Source: Lutimaribacter degradans (GTDB lineage: Bacteria; Pseudomonadota; Alphaproteobacteria; Rhodobacterales; Rhodobacteraceae). Taken from it: 64,000 nt of DNA. The notes under the pieces were generated by a model. It worked only from the letters and a program-made list of their open reading frames with translations. It made no database searches and was not told where the DNA came from. Below are positions 33,761-43,058 of this stretch, piece by piece (the first letter of the stretch is position 1; every line of letters starts with the position of its first letter). Location: contig NZ_JAMQGO010000001.1 in assembly GCF_023703375.1 (NCBI RefSeq), positions 558,001-622,000 on the forward strand. The letters are read 5' to 3'. Made by a program: the position numbers and the translations under genes.

Positions 33761-35950
33761 ATGGATCCGGCAACGCGTGTGCACGAGGCTTTTCTTGCGC
33801 GGGTAGGGGCGGGCAATATGCCCCCCGTGTCCGGGCGCGCGGCGGCGGCCGACCTGTCTGGCGGCGACCTGTTGGCGCTGTTTCGCGCGCAGGTGGCCAG
33901 CCGCCAGCTTGATCGCATGGCGCGGGTGCTGCAATCGCGGGGCCAGGGGTTTTATACCATCGGCTCGTCCGGGCACGAGGGCAACGCCGCCATCGCCCAG
34001 GCCCTGCGCGTGACCGACCCGGCCTTTCTGCATTACCGCGACGCCGCTTTTCAGATTGCGCGCGCGGGCCAGATGCCGGGGCAGACGCCGCTTTGGGACA
34101 TGTTGCTGAGTTTCACCGCCGCCTCAGACGACCCCACCAGTGGTGGGCGGCACAAGGTTCTGGGCTCGAAGGCTTTGAACATCCCGCCGCAGACCTCGAC
34201 CATTGCCAGCCACCTGCCAAAGGCGATGGGCGCGGCCTTCGCCGTGGGCATGAGCCGCCGGATGCCGCTCGAGGCACCGGAATGGCCGGCGGATTCGGTG
34301 GTGATGTGTTCTTTTGGCGATGCATCGCTGAACCATTCCACCGCGCAGGGGGCGCTTAACACGGCCGGGTGGACGACCTACCAGGGCACGCCGCTGCCGC
34401 TGTTGTTCGTGTGCGAAGACAATGGTATCGGCATCTCGGTCAAAACGCCGAAGGGCTGGGTTGGCGACAGTCTGCGCACGCGCGCGGGGCTGGAGTATTT
34501 CGCCTGTGACGGGCTGGATATCGTCGACACCTACAAAACCGCGCGGCAGGCGGCCGACTGGGTGCGCAAACGGCGCAAGCCCGCCGTGCTGCACATGAGC
34601 TGCGTGCGCCTTTACGGTCATGCCGGCGCCGATGTCGAGGCCAGTTACCGCCCCAAGGGCGAAATCGCGGAGCAAGAGGCGAACGACCCGCTGATTCATA
34701 CCGCCGCGCGGTTGATGGCCGAGGGCGTGGCCGATGGCGCGGACGTGCTGAAGATATACCACGACATCTGGCACGAGGTGGAGTCGCTTGCCGAAAAGGC
34801 GGCGGCCCGGCCCAAGCTGCAAACGGCCGATGACGTGATGGCCTCGCTCGTTCCGCCGGCGCGCGAACTGCCGCGTTTGAACGGCCCGTCCGTCCAGGTA
34901 CGCGAGCAGATGTTCGGCCCGGCCGACCTGCGCGCGCTGGACGAGCCGCAGCCGATGAACAAGCTGCTGAACCTTGGCCTGGCCGACCTGATGCTGGCCA
35001 CGCCCGGGCTGGTGATGGCGGGCGAGGATATCGGCAAGAAAGGCGGCGTTTACGGCATCACCAAGGGGTTGCAGGCGCGGTTCGGGCCGGGTCGGGTGAT
35101 CGACTCGTTGCTGGATGAACAATCCATTCTCGGGTTGGCGATCGGCATGGGGCAGCAGGGGTACATCCCTATGCCGGAGATCCAGTTCCTGGCCTATCTG
35201 CACAACGCCCAGGACCAGATCCGGGGCGAGGCGGCGACGCTGCCGTTTTTCAGCAATGGCCAATACGCCAACCCGATGGTGCTGCGCATTGCGGGGCTTG
35301 GCTATCAAAAGGGGTTTGGCGGACATTTCCACAACGACAACTCGCTGGCCGTGCTACGTGACATTCCGGGGGTGATGATCGGCTGCCCCAGCACCGGGGC
35401 CGACGCGGTGGCGATGCATCGTGCCGCCGTGCGCCTGGCGCGTGAACAGGCCCGTGTGGTGGTGATGGTGGAGCCCATCGCGCTTTATCCCATGCGTGAC
35501 CTGCACGAAAAAGACGATGGCGGCTGGTTGACGCGGTATCCCGATGCCGGCGTCGAGATCGCGCCCGGTCATCTGGGCATGCACGGGCAGGGGACCGACC
35601 TGGCTATCGTGACCTATGGCAACGGGCATTACCTGTCGCGGCAGGCGCAGGCGCGGCTGGCGGCGGATGGCATCGACGCGCGGGTGATCGACCTGCGCTG
35701 GCTGGCCCCGCTTGATCCGGCGGCGATCATGGCCGCGGTGGAGGGCTGTGACCGGGTGTTGATCGTCGATGAATGCCGCCGCACCGGCAGCCAGTCCGAG
35801 GCGCTGATGGCGCTGATGGTGGAACATGGCCGGCCTGATGCCCGCCGGCTCAGTGCCGAGGATTGTTTCATTGCCACCGGCCCGGCCTACGCCGCCACGC
35901 TGCCGTCGGCCGATGGCATCGTGACGGCCGCAAGGGATTTGTGCGCATGA
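33761..35950 (+). CDS. Fused alpha/beta E1 component of a 2-oxoacid dehydrogenase
   Basis: A 729-residue thiamine-diphosphate enzyme in which the E1 alpha domain (about 1-390) and E1 beta domain (about 400-729) are one chain. The ThDP motif is at about 184-225, FGDASLNHST through CEDNGIGIS, with GDA in place of the usual GDG. The beta part has the MAGEDIGKKGG and MPEIQFLAY segments. Similar fused proteins are annotated as 2-oxoisovalerate dehydrogenase. No E2 or E3 gene is nearby. GGGGGAG precedes the ATG; the stop overlaps the next gene (ATGA). The oxoacid substrate is unknown; branched-chain oxoacids are a default guess. Confidence 0.88.
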   Translation: MDPATRVHEAFLARVGAGNMPPVSGRAAAADLSGGDLLALFRAQVASRQLDRMARVLQSRGQGFYTIGSSGHEGNAAIAQALRVTDPAFLHYRDAAFQIARAGQMPGQTPLWDMLLSFTAASDDPTSGGRHKVLGSKALNIPPQTSTIASHLPKAMGAAFAVGMSRRMPLEAPEWPADSVVMCSFGDASLNHSTAQGALNTAGWTTYQGTPLPLLFVCEDNGIGISVKTPKGWVGDSLRTRAGLEYFACDGLDIVDTYKTARQAADWVRKRRKPAVLHMSCVRLYGHAGADVEASYRPKGEIAEQEANDPLIHTAARLMAEGVADGADVLKIYHDIWHEVESLAEKAAARPKLQTADDVMASLVPPARELPRLNGPSVQVREQMFGPADLRALDEPQPMNKLLNLGLADLMLATPGLVMAGEDIGKKGGVYGITKGLQARFGPGRVIDSLLDEQSILGLAIGMGQQGYIPMPEIQFLAYLHNAQDQIRGEAATLPFFSNGQYANPMVLRIAGLGYQKGFGGHFHNDNSLAVLRDIPGVMIGCPSTGADAVAMHRAAVRLAREQARVVVMVEPIALYPMRDLHEKDDGGWLTRYPDAGVEIAPGHLGMHGQGTDLAIVTYGNGHYLSRQAQARLAADGIDARVIDLRWLAPLDPAAIMAAVEGCDRVLIVDECRRTGSQSEALMALMVEHGRPDARRLSAEDCFIATGPAYAATLPSADGIVTAARDLCA

Positions 35951-37206
35951 ATGGCATCCTCTGGGCGGCCAGTTGCACCGAAGAGGTGCCTGCCACGCGG
36001 TTGAGCGGCGAGCATGGTGCCGACCTGGTGGTGATCGGCGGCGGTTTCACCGGATGCGCCGCCGCGTTGGAGGCGGCGGGGCAGGGCGCGCGGGTGATCG
36101 TGCTGGAGGCTGAAACCGTAGGGCATGGTGGCTCGGGGCGGAACGTGGGGCTGGTCAATGCCGGGCTGTGGCTGCCACCCGACCAGGTCGAGGCCAAGAT
36201 GGGCGCCGAGGCGGGGCAGAGGCTGAACGCCGCGTTGGCCGATGGCCCGGCACAGGTCTGGGAAATGGTCGACCGCCATGCCATCGCCTGCGAGGCGACC
36301 CGCGCAGGCACGCTGCATTGCGCGCATACGCCGAAAGCCATGTCAGAGTTGCAGGCCCGCCACCGCCAGCAGGCGGCCCGGCGCGCCCCCGTGGCCTTGC
36401 TGGACGCGCCCGAGGCGCGCGGCAGGCTGGGCAGCGACCGTATTCATGGTGCGCTGCATGATGCACGCGCGGGCACGGTGCAGCCCATGGGGTATGTCCG
36501 TGGCCTGGCGCGGGCGGCGGCCGGGCTGGGGGCGCAGATCGTTCAGGGTGCGCCGGTCACCGCCATGGCCCGCGATGGCGACGGGTGGCGGGTTGATGTG
36601 CCGGGGGCAAGGGTGCGCGCGGGTGCGCTTTTGTTGGCCACCAACGCCTATCACCGGCCAACGCAGGGCGCGCGGCTACCGCCGATGACGCCGGTCAATT
36701 TCTTTCAGCTTGCCACCGTGCCTTTGTCGTCGAACGCGGCGGGCAGCATATTGCCCGGGGGCGAGGGGGCATGGGATACCGGGTTGATCATGACATCCTA
36801 CCGCAAGGATGCGGCGGGCCGGTTGATCCTTGGTGCAATGGGCAAGCCCGATGCCGTGGGGCTGCACCGCTCCTGGGCGGCGCGCGCGCTTGCGCGTCTC
36901 TTCCCGCAGGCCGCCGGGGCGGGGCTGGAATATTTCTGGTCGGGCCGGATTGCCATGACGGGGGACAAGATCCCGAAAATCCAGCGGTTGGGGCCGGGCG
37001 GCTACGCCGTGTTCGGCTATTCGGGGCGGGGCATTGCGCCCGGAACGGTAATGGGGCGGGCCTGCGCGCGGGCGTTGCTGACCGGCGATGAAAGCGGCTT
37101 GCCACTTGCCCCGGTCGACCGGCATGACGAAAGCTGGACTGTTCTGCGGGGCCTGTATTTCGAGGCCGGCGCGCGGTTGCTGCATGGGCTGGGCGCCCGG
37201 ATCTGA
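35947..37206 (+). CDS. FAD-dependent oxidoreductase, DAO family
   Basis: A 419-residue flavoprotein of the D-amino acid oxidase/glycine oxidase superfamily. The dinucleotide-binding motif VVIGGGFTGCAAALEAA is at about residues 23-39, followed by the LEAETVGHGGSGRNVGLVNAG stretch typical of the Puu-B/OrdL branch (putrescine and other amine oxidases); the late SGRIAMTGDKIPKI and FGYSGRGIAPGT segments are the FAD-contact end. It begins inside the stop of the fused E1 gene, so the two enzymes are made together. A pathway that turns an amine or amino acid into an oxoacid handled by the E1 is an attractive but untested reading. Confidence 0.88.
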   Translation: MNGILWAASCTEEVPATRLSGEHGADLVVIGGGFTGCAAALEAAGQGARVIVLEAETVGHGGSGRNVGLVNAGLWLPPDQVEAKMGAEAGQRLNAALADGPAQVWEMVDRHAIACEATRAGTLHCAHTPKAMSELQARHRQQAARRAPVALLDAPEARGRLGSDRIHGALHDARAGTVQPMGYVRGLARAAAGLGAQIVQGAPVTAMARDGDGWRVDVPGARVRAGALLLATNAYHRPTQGARLPPMTPVNFFQLATVPLSSNAAGSILPGGEGAWDTGLIMTSYRKDAAGRLILGAMGKPDAVGLHRSWAARALARLFPQAAGAGLEYFWSGRIAMTGDKIPKIQRLGPGGYAVFGYSGRGIAPGTVMGRACARALLTGDESGLPLAPVDRHDESWTVLRGLYFEAGARLLHGLGARI

Positions 37207-37238
37207 TCAGCCGGGCGACGCGGGGTACGGCGGCGGCG

Positions 37239-37715
37239 CTAGGCCCCGCCCGCTGCGTTCAACAGCAGGCGCAGCGCGTGATCGCGCGCGGCCGCGCGCA
37301 CCTCGGCCCGGCCGCGGGCGCCGAACTCGATTGTTTCAACGCGGCTTTCACCGCCCTTGAGCGCCAGTCCGAAACAGACCCGGCCCTCGGGCTTGTGCTC
37401 GGAGCCGCCTGGCCCGGCGATGCCGGTGAGCGCAACGGCCACATGCGCGGCCGACCGCGCCAGCGCGCCCTGTGCCATTTCGCCGGCCACGTCTTCGCTG
37501 ACAGCGCCGTGGCACTCCAGCGTGGCGGGCGAGACGCCCAGCATCTGGATCTTGGCGTCATTAGTATAGGTGACAAAGCCCCGCTCGTACACGGCAGAGG
37601 AGCCTGCCACATCGGTCAGCGCCGCGCCCACCATGCCGCCGGTGCAGGATTCGGCGGTGGCGATCATCCAGCCGCGCGCGGTATAGGCCGCAAGTATTTC
37701 GCGTGGCAGGCTCAT
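37239..37715 (-). CDS. CinA C-terminal-domain protein (nicotinamide-nucleotide amidohydrolase type)
   Basis: A 158-residue stand-alone CinA C-terminal domain (PncC-like), which in characterised members deamidates nicotinamide mononucleotide in pyridine nucleotide salvage. Conserved TAESCTGGMVGAALTDVAGSS and LTGIAGPGGSEHKPEGRVCFG stretches, including the catalytic-region Ser and Lys-Pro, are present. ATG at 37715 overlaps the pgpA stop (ATGA). It is the last gene of ispDF-pgpA-cinA. Confidence 0.92.
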   Translation of the reverse strand: MSLPREILAAYTARGWMIATAESCTGGMVGAALTDVAGSSAVYERGFVTYTNDAKIQMLGVSPATLECHGAVSEDVAGEMAQGALARSAAHVAVALTGIAGPGGSEHKPEGRVCFGLALKGGESRVETIEFGARGRAEVRAAARDHALRLLLNAAGGA

Positions 37716-38209
37716 CCCATCACCCCGTGAAACGCACCGGCCGCGATCATCGTGGCAATTCCCGCGAACAGCCCCGCCCAAAGATCATCGAGCATCACGC
37801 CGGGTGCATCATGCCGGCGATCGGCGCGGCCGATCACCCAGGGCTTCCAGATGTCGAACAGGCGAAAGAAGAAAAATGCCGCGACCCAGCCGGGATAGGG
37901 GAAATGCCAGTTGTCCAGTCCCATCAGCCAAAAGCCCAGCGATGGAAACAGCAAGGCAACCCATTGCCCGGCCACCTCGTCGATCACGATTTCGGACGGG
38001 TCCTGGCCGGGCTTGTCGGCCAGCTCGACCTCGCAGGCCCAAAACCCCCAGCCAATCGCCGCGAGCGTCGCCGCAAGCAGCAACGGAAACGACCCGATCC
38101 CGTGGATCACAAGCCCCAGCGCCACCGCCACGGCAGAGCCCCAAGTGCCGGGTGCGGGCCGCAACAGCCCCGCGCCGAAGAATGTGGAAACCAGCCGCGA
38201 CGCGCTCAT
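37712..38209 (-). CDS. pgpA: Phosphatidylglycerophosphatase A
   Basis: Removes the phosphate from phosphatidylglycerol phosphate to make phosphatidylglycerol. The 165-residue inner-membrane protein has hydrophobic helices and the family's catalytic segment [13 protein letters not shown]. The PAPGTWGS motif near the N-terminus is also typical. It overlaps ispDF upstream and the cinA-like gene downstream by ATGA junctions. Confidence 0.94.
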   Translation of the reverse strand: MSASRLVSTFFGAGLLRPAPGTWGSAVAVALGLVIHGIGSFPLLLAATLAAIGWGFWACEVELADKPGQDPSEIVIDEVAGQWVALLFPSLGFWLMGLDNWHFPYPGWVAAFFFFRLFDIWKPWVIGRADRRHDAPGVMLDDLWAGLFAGIATMIAAGAFHGVMG

Positions 38210-39339
38210 GACGCCACCAGCGTGGCCGTGGCGATGGCGGCGATGCCTTCCTCGCGGCCGGTAAAGCCCAGCCTTTCCGACGTGGTCGCCTTGACCGAGA
38301 TGCGCGCGACCGCGATCCCGGTGATGCTGGCCAGGGCGGCCTGCATCGCGGCGGCATGTGGGCGGATCTTGGGGTGTTCACAGACCAGCGTGCAGTCGAT
38401 ATTACCGATGCCAAAGCCCATGTTGCGCGCCAGGTCGACCGCGTTGCGCAGGAAAATCTGGCTTTCCACACCTTTCCATTGCGGATCGGAAGGGGGGAAA
38501 TGCCGCCCGATATCGCCCTGTGCCAGCGCGCCATAAATCGCGTCGGTAATTGCGTGCATGCCAACATCTGCATCCGAATGGCCCTGCAAGGCGCGGTCAT
38601 GCGGCACCTTTACCCCGCACAACACAACGTGGTCGCCGGGGCCGAACCTGTGCACGTCATAGCCGTTGCCCAGCCGAATGTCGGGTGCCTGCATCTGCTG
38701 TCCTTTCAGTATCGCGGCCGCGCGGTCGAAATCCTGCGGTCGGGTGATCTTGATATTGTCGTCCGAGCCGTCGGTGATCGCAACCGTGATGCCGGCTGCG
38801 CGGGCCACTTCGACATCATCGGCCGCACCGCCGGTATGGGCGCGGTGGGCGGCCAGGATTGCGCCGAAATGGAAGCCCTGCGGCGTCTGGGCCCGAAACA
38901 GCCCGTCGCGCGGTTGCGTGCCGGTCACCGTCGCGGCGCCCCGCCACAGCGCATCGGTAACGGCCAGGCCGGGAGCGGCGCCGGCATGGGTGTCCAGCAT
39001 GTCCAGCACCGCGTCGATAACCTGTGCGGTCACGCAAGCACGCGCCACGTCATGGATCAGAACGCGGGTCACGCCACGCGCCTCCAACGCCTCCAGCCCC
39101 GCGCGCACCGAGGCGTCGCGCGTTGCACCGCCCGGCACGGTTTCCACGCCATCGGGCACGCGGCTGACATCGTCGGGGTGGATCACCATCACGACATGGT
39201 CGATGCGCGGATGGCCGGTGAACGCCGCCAGCGTCCAGTCGGCAACGCGGCGGCCTGCCACGACCTGCCATTGCTTGGGCAGGTCGCCCCCGGCGCGGGT
39301 GCCGCGCCCGGCCGCAACGATCAGGGCTGCGATGCTCAT
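38206..39339 (-). CDS. ispDF: Bifunctional IspD/IspF isoprenoid enzyme
   Basis: A 377-residue fusion that carries out two MEP-pathway steps: cytidylylation of methylerythritol phosphate (IspD, about 1-220) and formation of the 2,4-cyclodiphosphate (IspF, about 225-377). IspD shows [16 protein letters not shown]; IspF shows the metal-binding DVHRF and [16 protein letters not shown]. The fusion is common in alphaproteobacteria. Start at 39339 with AAGGAG upstream; the longer frame to 39510 runs into the dusB promoter region. Confidence 0.96.
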   Translation of the reverse strand: MSIAALIVAAGRGTRAGGDLPKQWQVVAGRRVADWTLAAFTGHPRIDHVVMVIHPDDVSRVPDGVETVPGGATRDASVRAGLEALEARGVTRVLIHDVARACVTAQVIDAVLDMLDTHAGAAPGLAVTDALWRGAATVTGTQPRDGLFRAQTPQGFHFGAILAAHRAHTGGAADDVEVARAAGITVAITDGSDDNIKITRPQDFDRAAAILKGQQMQAPDIRLGNGYDVHRFGPGDHVVLCGVKVPHDRALQGHSDADVGMHAITDAIYGALAQGDIGRHFPPSDPQWKGVESQIFLRNAVDLARNMGFGIGNIDCTLVCEHPKIRPHAAAMQAALASITGIAVARISVKATTSERLGFTGREEGIAAIATATLVAS

Positions 39340-39521
39340 ATCGGCGCACTCCTTTTGGCCTGAATATGATGTGACGGGGCCAAGGGCAATAAAGCAGATG
39401 GGCCGGGAAGTGCGCCCAAAAAACAGGCGTTTGCAGGCGAATGACATAAAAAGTGGCGCTGTTTTGTTGTGACTTGGTGCCGGTTGCGCTAGCCAAGGCC
39501 AAGTGCACAAGGTTTAGGCAC

Positions 39522-40502
39522 ATGACACTGACCCTCGATAATCGCCCCATCGACCCGCCCGTGCTGCTGGCGCCGCTTGCGGGAATCACCGACCTGCCCT
39601 TCCGCGATCTGGTGTCGCGGTTCGGGGCGGGGCTGGTGGTCAGCGAAATGGTTGCCAGCCAGGAAGTGGTCGAGGCCAAGAAGAGCGTGCGCGACCGTGC
39701 CGAGCTGGGATTCGGCGTCGAGAATACCTCGGTTCAGCTTGCGGGGCGCGATCCGCACTGGATGGCCGAAGCCGCCCGCATGGTCGAGGCCAGCGGCGCG
39801 CGGGTGATCGACATCAACATGGGCTGCCCCGCGAAAAAGGTTGTTGGCGGTCTGTCGGGCTCGGCGCTGATGCGCGACCTCGACCACGCGCTGCGCCTGA
39901 TCGAGGCGGTGGCGGGCGCCGTTGCGGTGCCGGTGACGCTGAAAACCCGGCTTGGCTGGGACGATGCCAGCCAGAACGCGCCGGAGCTGGCCCGCCGGGC
40001 CGAGGGCGCGGGGGTGCGGATGGTGGTGATCCACGGGCGCACGCGGTGCCAGTTCTACAAGGGGGCCGCCGATTGGGCACGCATCCGCGCGGTGAAACGG
40101 GCGGTGTCGATTCCGGTGATCGCCAATGGCGATATCATTGATGCGCAGACCGCGCGCCAGGCGTTGGCGCAATCCGGGGCGGATGGCGTGATGATCGGTC
40201 GCGGTGCGCAGGGGCGCCCCTGGGCGCTTGCGCAAGTCGCGCATGAACTGGGCTATGAACCGGCGCCCGACATTCCACGAGGAAATGACCTTATAGACAT
40301 GATTTCAAATCATTACGAAGCGATGTTGATGTTTTACGGGCGCGAGCTTGGGCTGCGGGTCGCGCGCAAGCATCTTGGCTGGTACATGGATGAACTGGGC
40401 AGCGACGCGCAGCTTCGCCGCCGCATCCTGACCAGCCGCGACCCGGGCGAGGTTCTGGCGCTGCTGCCCCGCGCGGCTTGCAACGAGCGGTGCGCGGCAT
40501 GA
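39522..40502 (+). CDS. dusB: tRNA-dihydrouridine synthase DusB (NifR3)
   Basis: Reduces uridines in tRNA to dihydrouridine with FMN. The 326-residue TIM-barrel protein has [14 protein letters not shown] at the start, the catalytic Cys about 102 in NMGCPAKKV, and the [12 protein letters not shown] and ANGDI segments. Its position directly before ntrB is the classic nifR3-ntrB-ntrC order of Rhodobacter and other alphaproteobacteria. Start at 39522 after AAGGTTTAGGC; the ORF can be extended upstream to 39453 but without a ribosome site. Its stop overlaps the ntrB start. Confidence 0.95.
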   Translation: MTLTLDNRPIDPPVLLAPLAGITDLPFRDLVSRFGAGLVVSEMVASQEVVEAKKSVRDRAELGFGVENTSVQLAGRDPHWMAEAARMVEASGARVIDINMGCPAKKVVGGLSGSALMRDLDHALRLIEAVAGAVAVPVTLKTRLGWDDASQNAPELARRAEGAGVRMVVIHGRTRCQFYKGAADWARIRAVKRAVSIPVIANGDIIDAQTARQALAQSGADGVMIGRGAQGRPWALAQVAHELGYEPAPDIPRGNDLIDMISNHYEAMLMFYGRELGLRVARKHLGWYMDELGSDAQLRRRILTSRDPGEVLALLPRAACNERCAA

Positions 40503-41581
40503 GCCCGGCCATACAGAACGCCTTGTGGAATTCGTTGCCCGTACCCGGGCTGTTGGTCGATTCCGACGACAGGATCGCCGACCTCAACCCGGCGGGCGAA
40601 GGGTTTTTCAACGCCTCTGCCAAGGCGTTGATCGGGCAACCCGTCTGGGACAAGCTGGCGATTGACGCGCCCTTGGAAGAGGCGTTTGCCCGCGCCCGCA
40701 AGGATGGCACGCCGCTCTTCGTCAACGATGTCGACGTGGGCACGGGCGAGCGCGCGCCGCTGCAATGCAACCTGCAGATCGCGCCGCTTCAGGGTCATGA
40801 GGGGCATATGCTGTTCCTGATTGCGCCGCGCGAGCTGGCCGGGCGCATGACGCAAAGCAACTCGGTCAAATCGGCGGCGAAATCGGCCATCGGCATGGCC
40901 GAGATGTTGGCCCATGAAATCAAGAACCCGCTGGCCGGGATCACTGGCGCGGCCCAGCTTCTGAGCATGAGCCTTGGGCCGGATGACCTTGAATTGACAG
41001 ACCTTATCGTCAGTGAAAGCCGCCGCATCGTTGGCCTGCTGGAACAGGTCGAGCAATTTGGCAACCTGTCGGCCCCGGTGCGCCGGGCGGTCAATCTGCA
41101 CGATGTGCTTGACCGGGCGCGGCGCTCGGCTTTGCTGGGGTTCGGCGCGCATATGAGGATTGTCGAGCAGTTCGACCCCTCGCTGCCCTTGGCACATGCC
41201 GATGCCGACCAGTTGCTGCAAGTGGTGCTGAACCTGTTGAAAAACGCGTCCGAAGCCGCCGGCAAAGAGGGTGGCACCATCACCCTGCACACCTATTTCG
41301 AACATTCCTTCCGCCTGCGCCGCAGCGATGGCTCGGGTCATTCCCTGCCGTTGCAGATCGAGGTTATCGACGACGGCCCGGGCCTGCCCGAAGATATCCG
41401 CGGCGACATCTTCGACCCTTTCGTGTCGGGCCGCGAAAACGGCACCGGGCTGGGGCTGGCGCTGGTCAGCAAGATCATCAGCGACCATGGCGGCTGGATT
41501 TCGGTGAACTCCGTGCCCGGGCACACGGTGTTCCGCATCTCGTTGCCACGCGCCCCGAAAAATGAAGAGGAGACAATCTGA
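40499..41581 (+). CDS. ntrB: Nitrogen regulation sensor kinase NtrB
   Basis: A 360-residue cytoplasmic histidine kinase that phosphorylates NtrC according to nitrogen status, sensed through PII protein. An N-terminal PAS domain (about 8-110), phosphoacceptor His about 139 in [13 protein letters not shown], and an ATPase domain with [14 protein letters not shown] and GTGLGLAL boxes. Joined by ATGA to dusB and by TGATG to ntrC. Confidence 0.95.
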   Translation: MSPAIQNALWNSLPVPGLLVDSDDRIADLNPAGEGFFNASAKALIGQPVWDKLAIDAPLEEAFARARKDGTPLFVNDVDVGTGERAPLQCNLQIAPLQGHEGHMLFLIAPRELAGRMTQSNSVKSAAKSAIGMAEMLAHEIKNPLAGITGAAQLLSMSLGPDDLELTDLIVSESRRIVGLLEQVEQFGNLSAPVRRAVNLHDVLDRARRSALLGFGAHMRIVEQFDPSLPLAHADADQLLQVVLNLLKNASEAAGKEGGTITLHTYFEHSFRLRRSDGSGHSLPLQIEVIDDGPGLPEDIRGDIFDPFVSGRENGTGLGLALVSKIISDHGGWISVNSVPGHTVFRISLPRAPKNEEETI

Positions 41582-42960
41582 TGGATGGCACCGTTCTTGT
41601 TGCCGATGACGACCGAACGATCCGCACGGTGCTGACCCAGGCATTGACGCGCGCCGGCTGCAAGGTGCATGCCACCAGTTCGCTGACCACGCTGATGCGT
41701 TGGGTGGGCGAGGGTAAGGGCGACGTGGTGATCTCGGACGTGATGATGCCCGATGGCAACGGGCTGGAGATGCTGCCCAAGATCGCCGAGGACCGCCCCG
41801 GCCTGCCGGTGATTGTCATTTCGGCGCAAAACACGATCATGACGGCGATCCAGGCCGCCGAGGCCGAAGCCTATGATTACCTGCCAAAGCCCTTCGACCT
41901 GCCAGACCTGATGAAACGCACCGCCCGCGCGCTCGAGGCGCGGCGACGCAGCGCCCCGGCCCGCCCGGCCGAGGCCGACGAGGCCGCCGAACGCCCCGAT
42001 GACCTGCCGCTGGTGGGCCGCACCGCGGCCATGCAGGCCCTGTATCGACTGGTCGCGCGGGTGATGAATACCGACCTGCCGGTTCTGATCACCGGCGAAT
42101 CCGGCACCGGCAAGTCGCTGATTGCCCGCGCGATCCACGATTTTTCCGACCGCCGCACATTGCCTTTCGTCACGGTCGCGGCCGCCGATCTTGCTGATAT
42201 CGAAGGGCCATCGCGGCTTTTGGCGCGGGTCAAGGGCGGCACGCTGCTGTTCGACGAGCTGGGCGACCTGGATGCCGATGCGCAGGGCCGCATCGTGCGC
42301 ATGATGGACACACCCGGCGACCATGTGCCGCGCTTCATGGCCACCAGCCAGGCCAACCTGAACACCGCGATGGAGCAGGGACGGATGCGCCAGGATCTGT
42401 TCTATCGTATCGGCGGGGCCGCGCTGCATTTGCCCAGCCTGCGCGAGCGGGTCGATGACATTCCGTTGCTGTGCGACCATTTCCTGGCTCGGGCCGAGCG
42501 TGACACCGGGGTGATGCGCCGGGTTTCGGACGAAGCGCTTGAGCTGATGCGCGCCTATAGCTGGCCGGGCAACGTGCGCCAGCTTGAGAACGCGGTGCGC
42601 CGCCTTGTTCTGACTGGCCGCGCCGAAGAAATCAGCCGCGCCGAGGTCGAGGCCGTTCTGGGCAGCCAGCCCGAGGTCGAGCCGGTGTTGTCGGGCGGCG
42701 GCGAGGCGGACAACCTGTCGGTCAGCATCGAGCGCCATCTGCGCCGCTATTTCGACCTGCATGGCAACATGCTGCCGCCCCCCGGTCTCTACGCGCGGAT
42801 CCTGCGCCAGATGGAAGAACCGCTGATCGAGATCGCGCTGGAGGCGACGGGCGGCAACCAGGCAAAATGCGCCGATCTGCTGGGCATCAACCGGAACACG
42901 CTGAGAAAGAAGATCACTGATCTGGATATTTCCGTGACACGCCGCCGCAAGTTGATGTAA
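41581..42960 (+). CDS. ntrC: Nitrogen regulation response regulator NtrC, sigma-54-independent type
   Basis: A 459-residue regulator with receiver domain (Asp about 53 in ISDVMMPDG), AAA+ domain (Walker A GESGTGKS about 171-178, Walker [11 protein letters not shown]) and Fis-type helix-turn-helix at the end ([21 protein letters not shown]). The stretch that should hold the GAFTGA loop is shortened and absent: after [13 protein letters not shown] the protein runs straight to the [10 protein letters not shown] part. R. capsulatus NtrC also lacks this loop and activates the housekeeping RNA polymerase; the same is expected here. Confidence 0.95.
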   Translation: MDGTVLVADDDRTIRTVLTQALTRAGCKVHATSSLTTLMRWVGEGKGDVVISDVMMPDGNGLEMLPKIAEDRPGLPVIVISAQNTIMTAIQAAEAEAYDYLPKPFDLPDLMKRTARALEARRRSAPARPAEADEAAERPDDLPLVGRTAAMQALYRLVARVMNTDLPVLITGESGTGKSLIARAIHDFSDRRTLPFVTVAAADLADIEGPSRLLARVKGGTLLFDELGDLDADAQGRIVRMMDTPGDHVPRFMATSQANLNTAMEQGRMRQDLFYRIGGAALHLPSLRERVDDIPLLCDHFLARAERDTGVMRRVSDEALELMRAYSWPGNVRQLENAVRRLVLTGRAEEISRAEVEAVLGSQPEVEPVLSGGGEADNLSVSIERHLRRYFDLHGNMLPPPGLYARILRQMEEPLIEIALEATGGNQAKCADLLGINRNTLRKKITDLDISVTRRRKLM

Positions 42961-43058
42961 AACCGCAACATATGCGTGATATTCGAGCCTCAGCCTTGGT
43001 GTTGCGCGCAATATATTGTGGTTAGGCGCCGGTAGGGCGCCGTAAATCGGGGGCGTGC

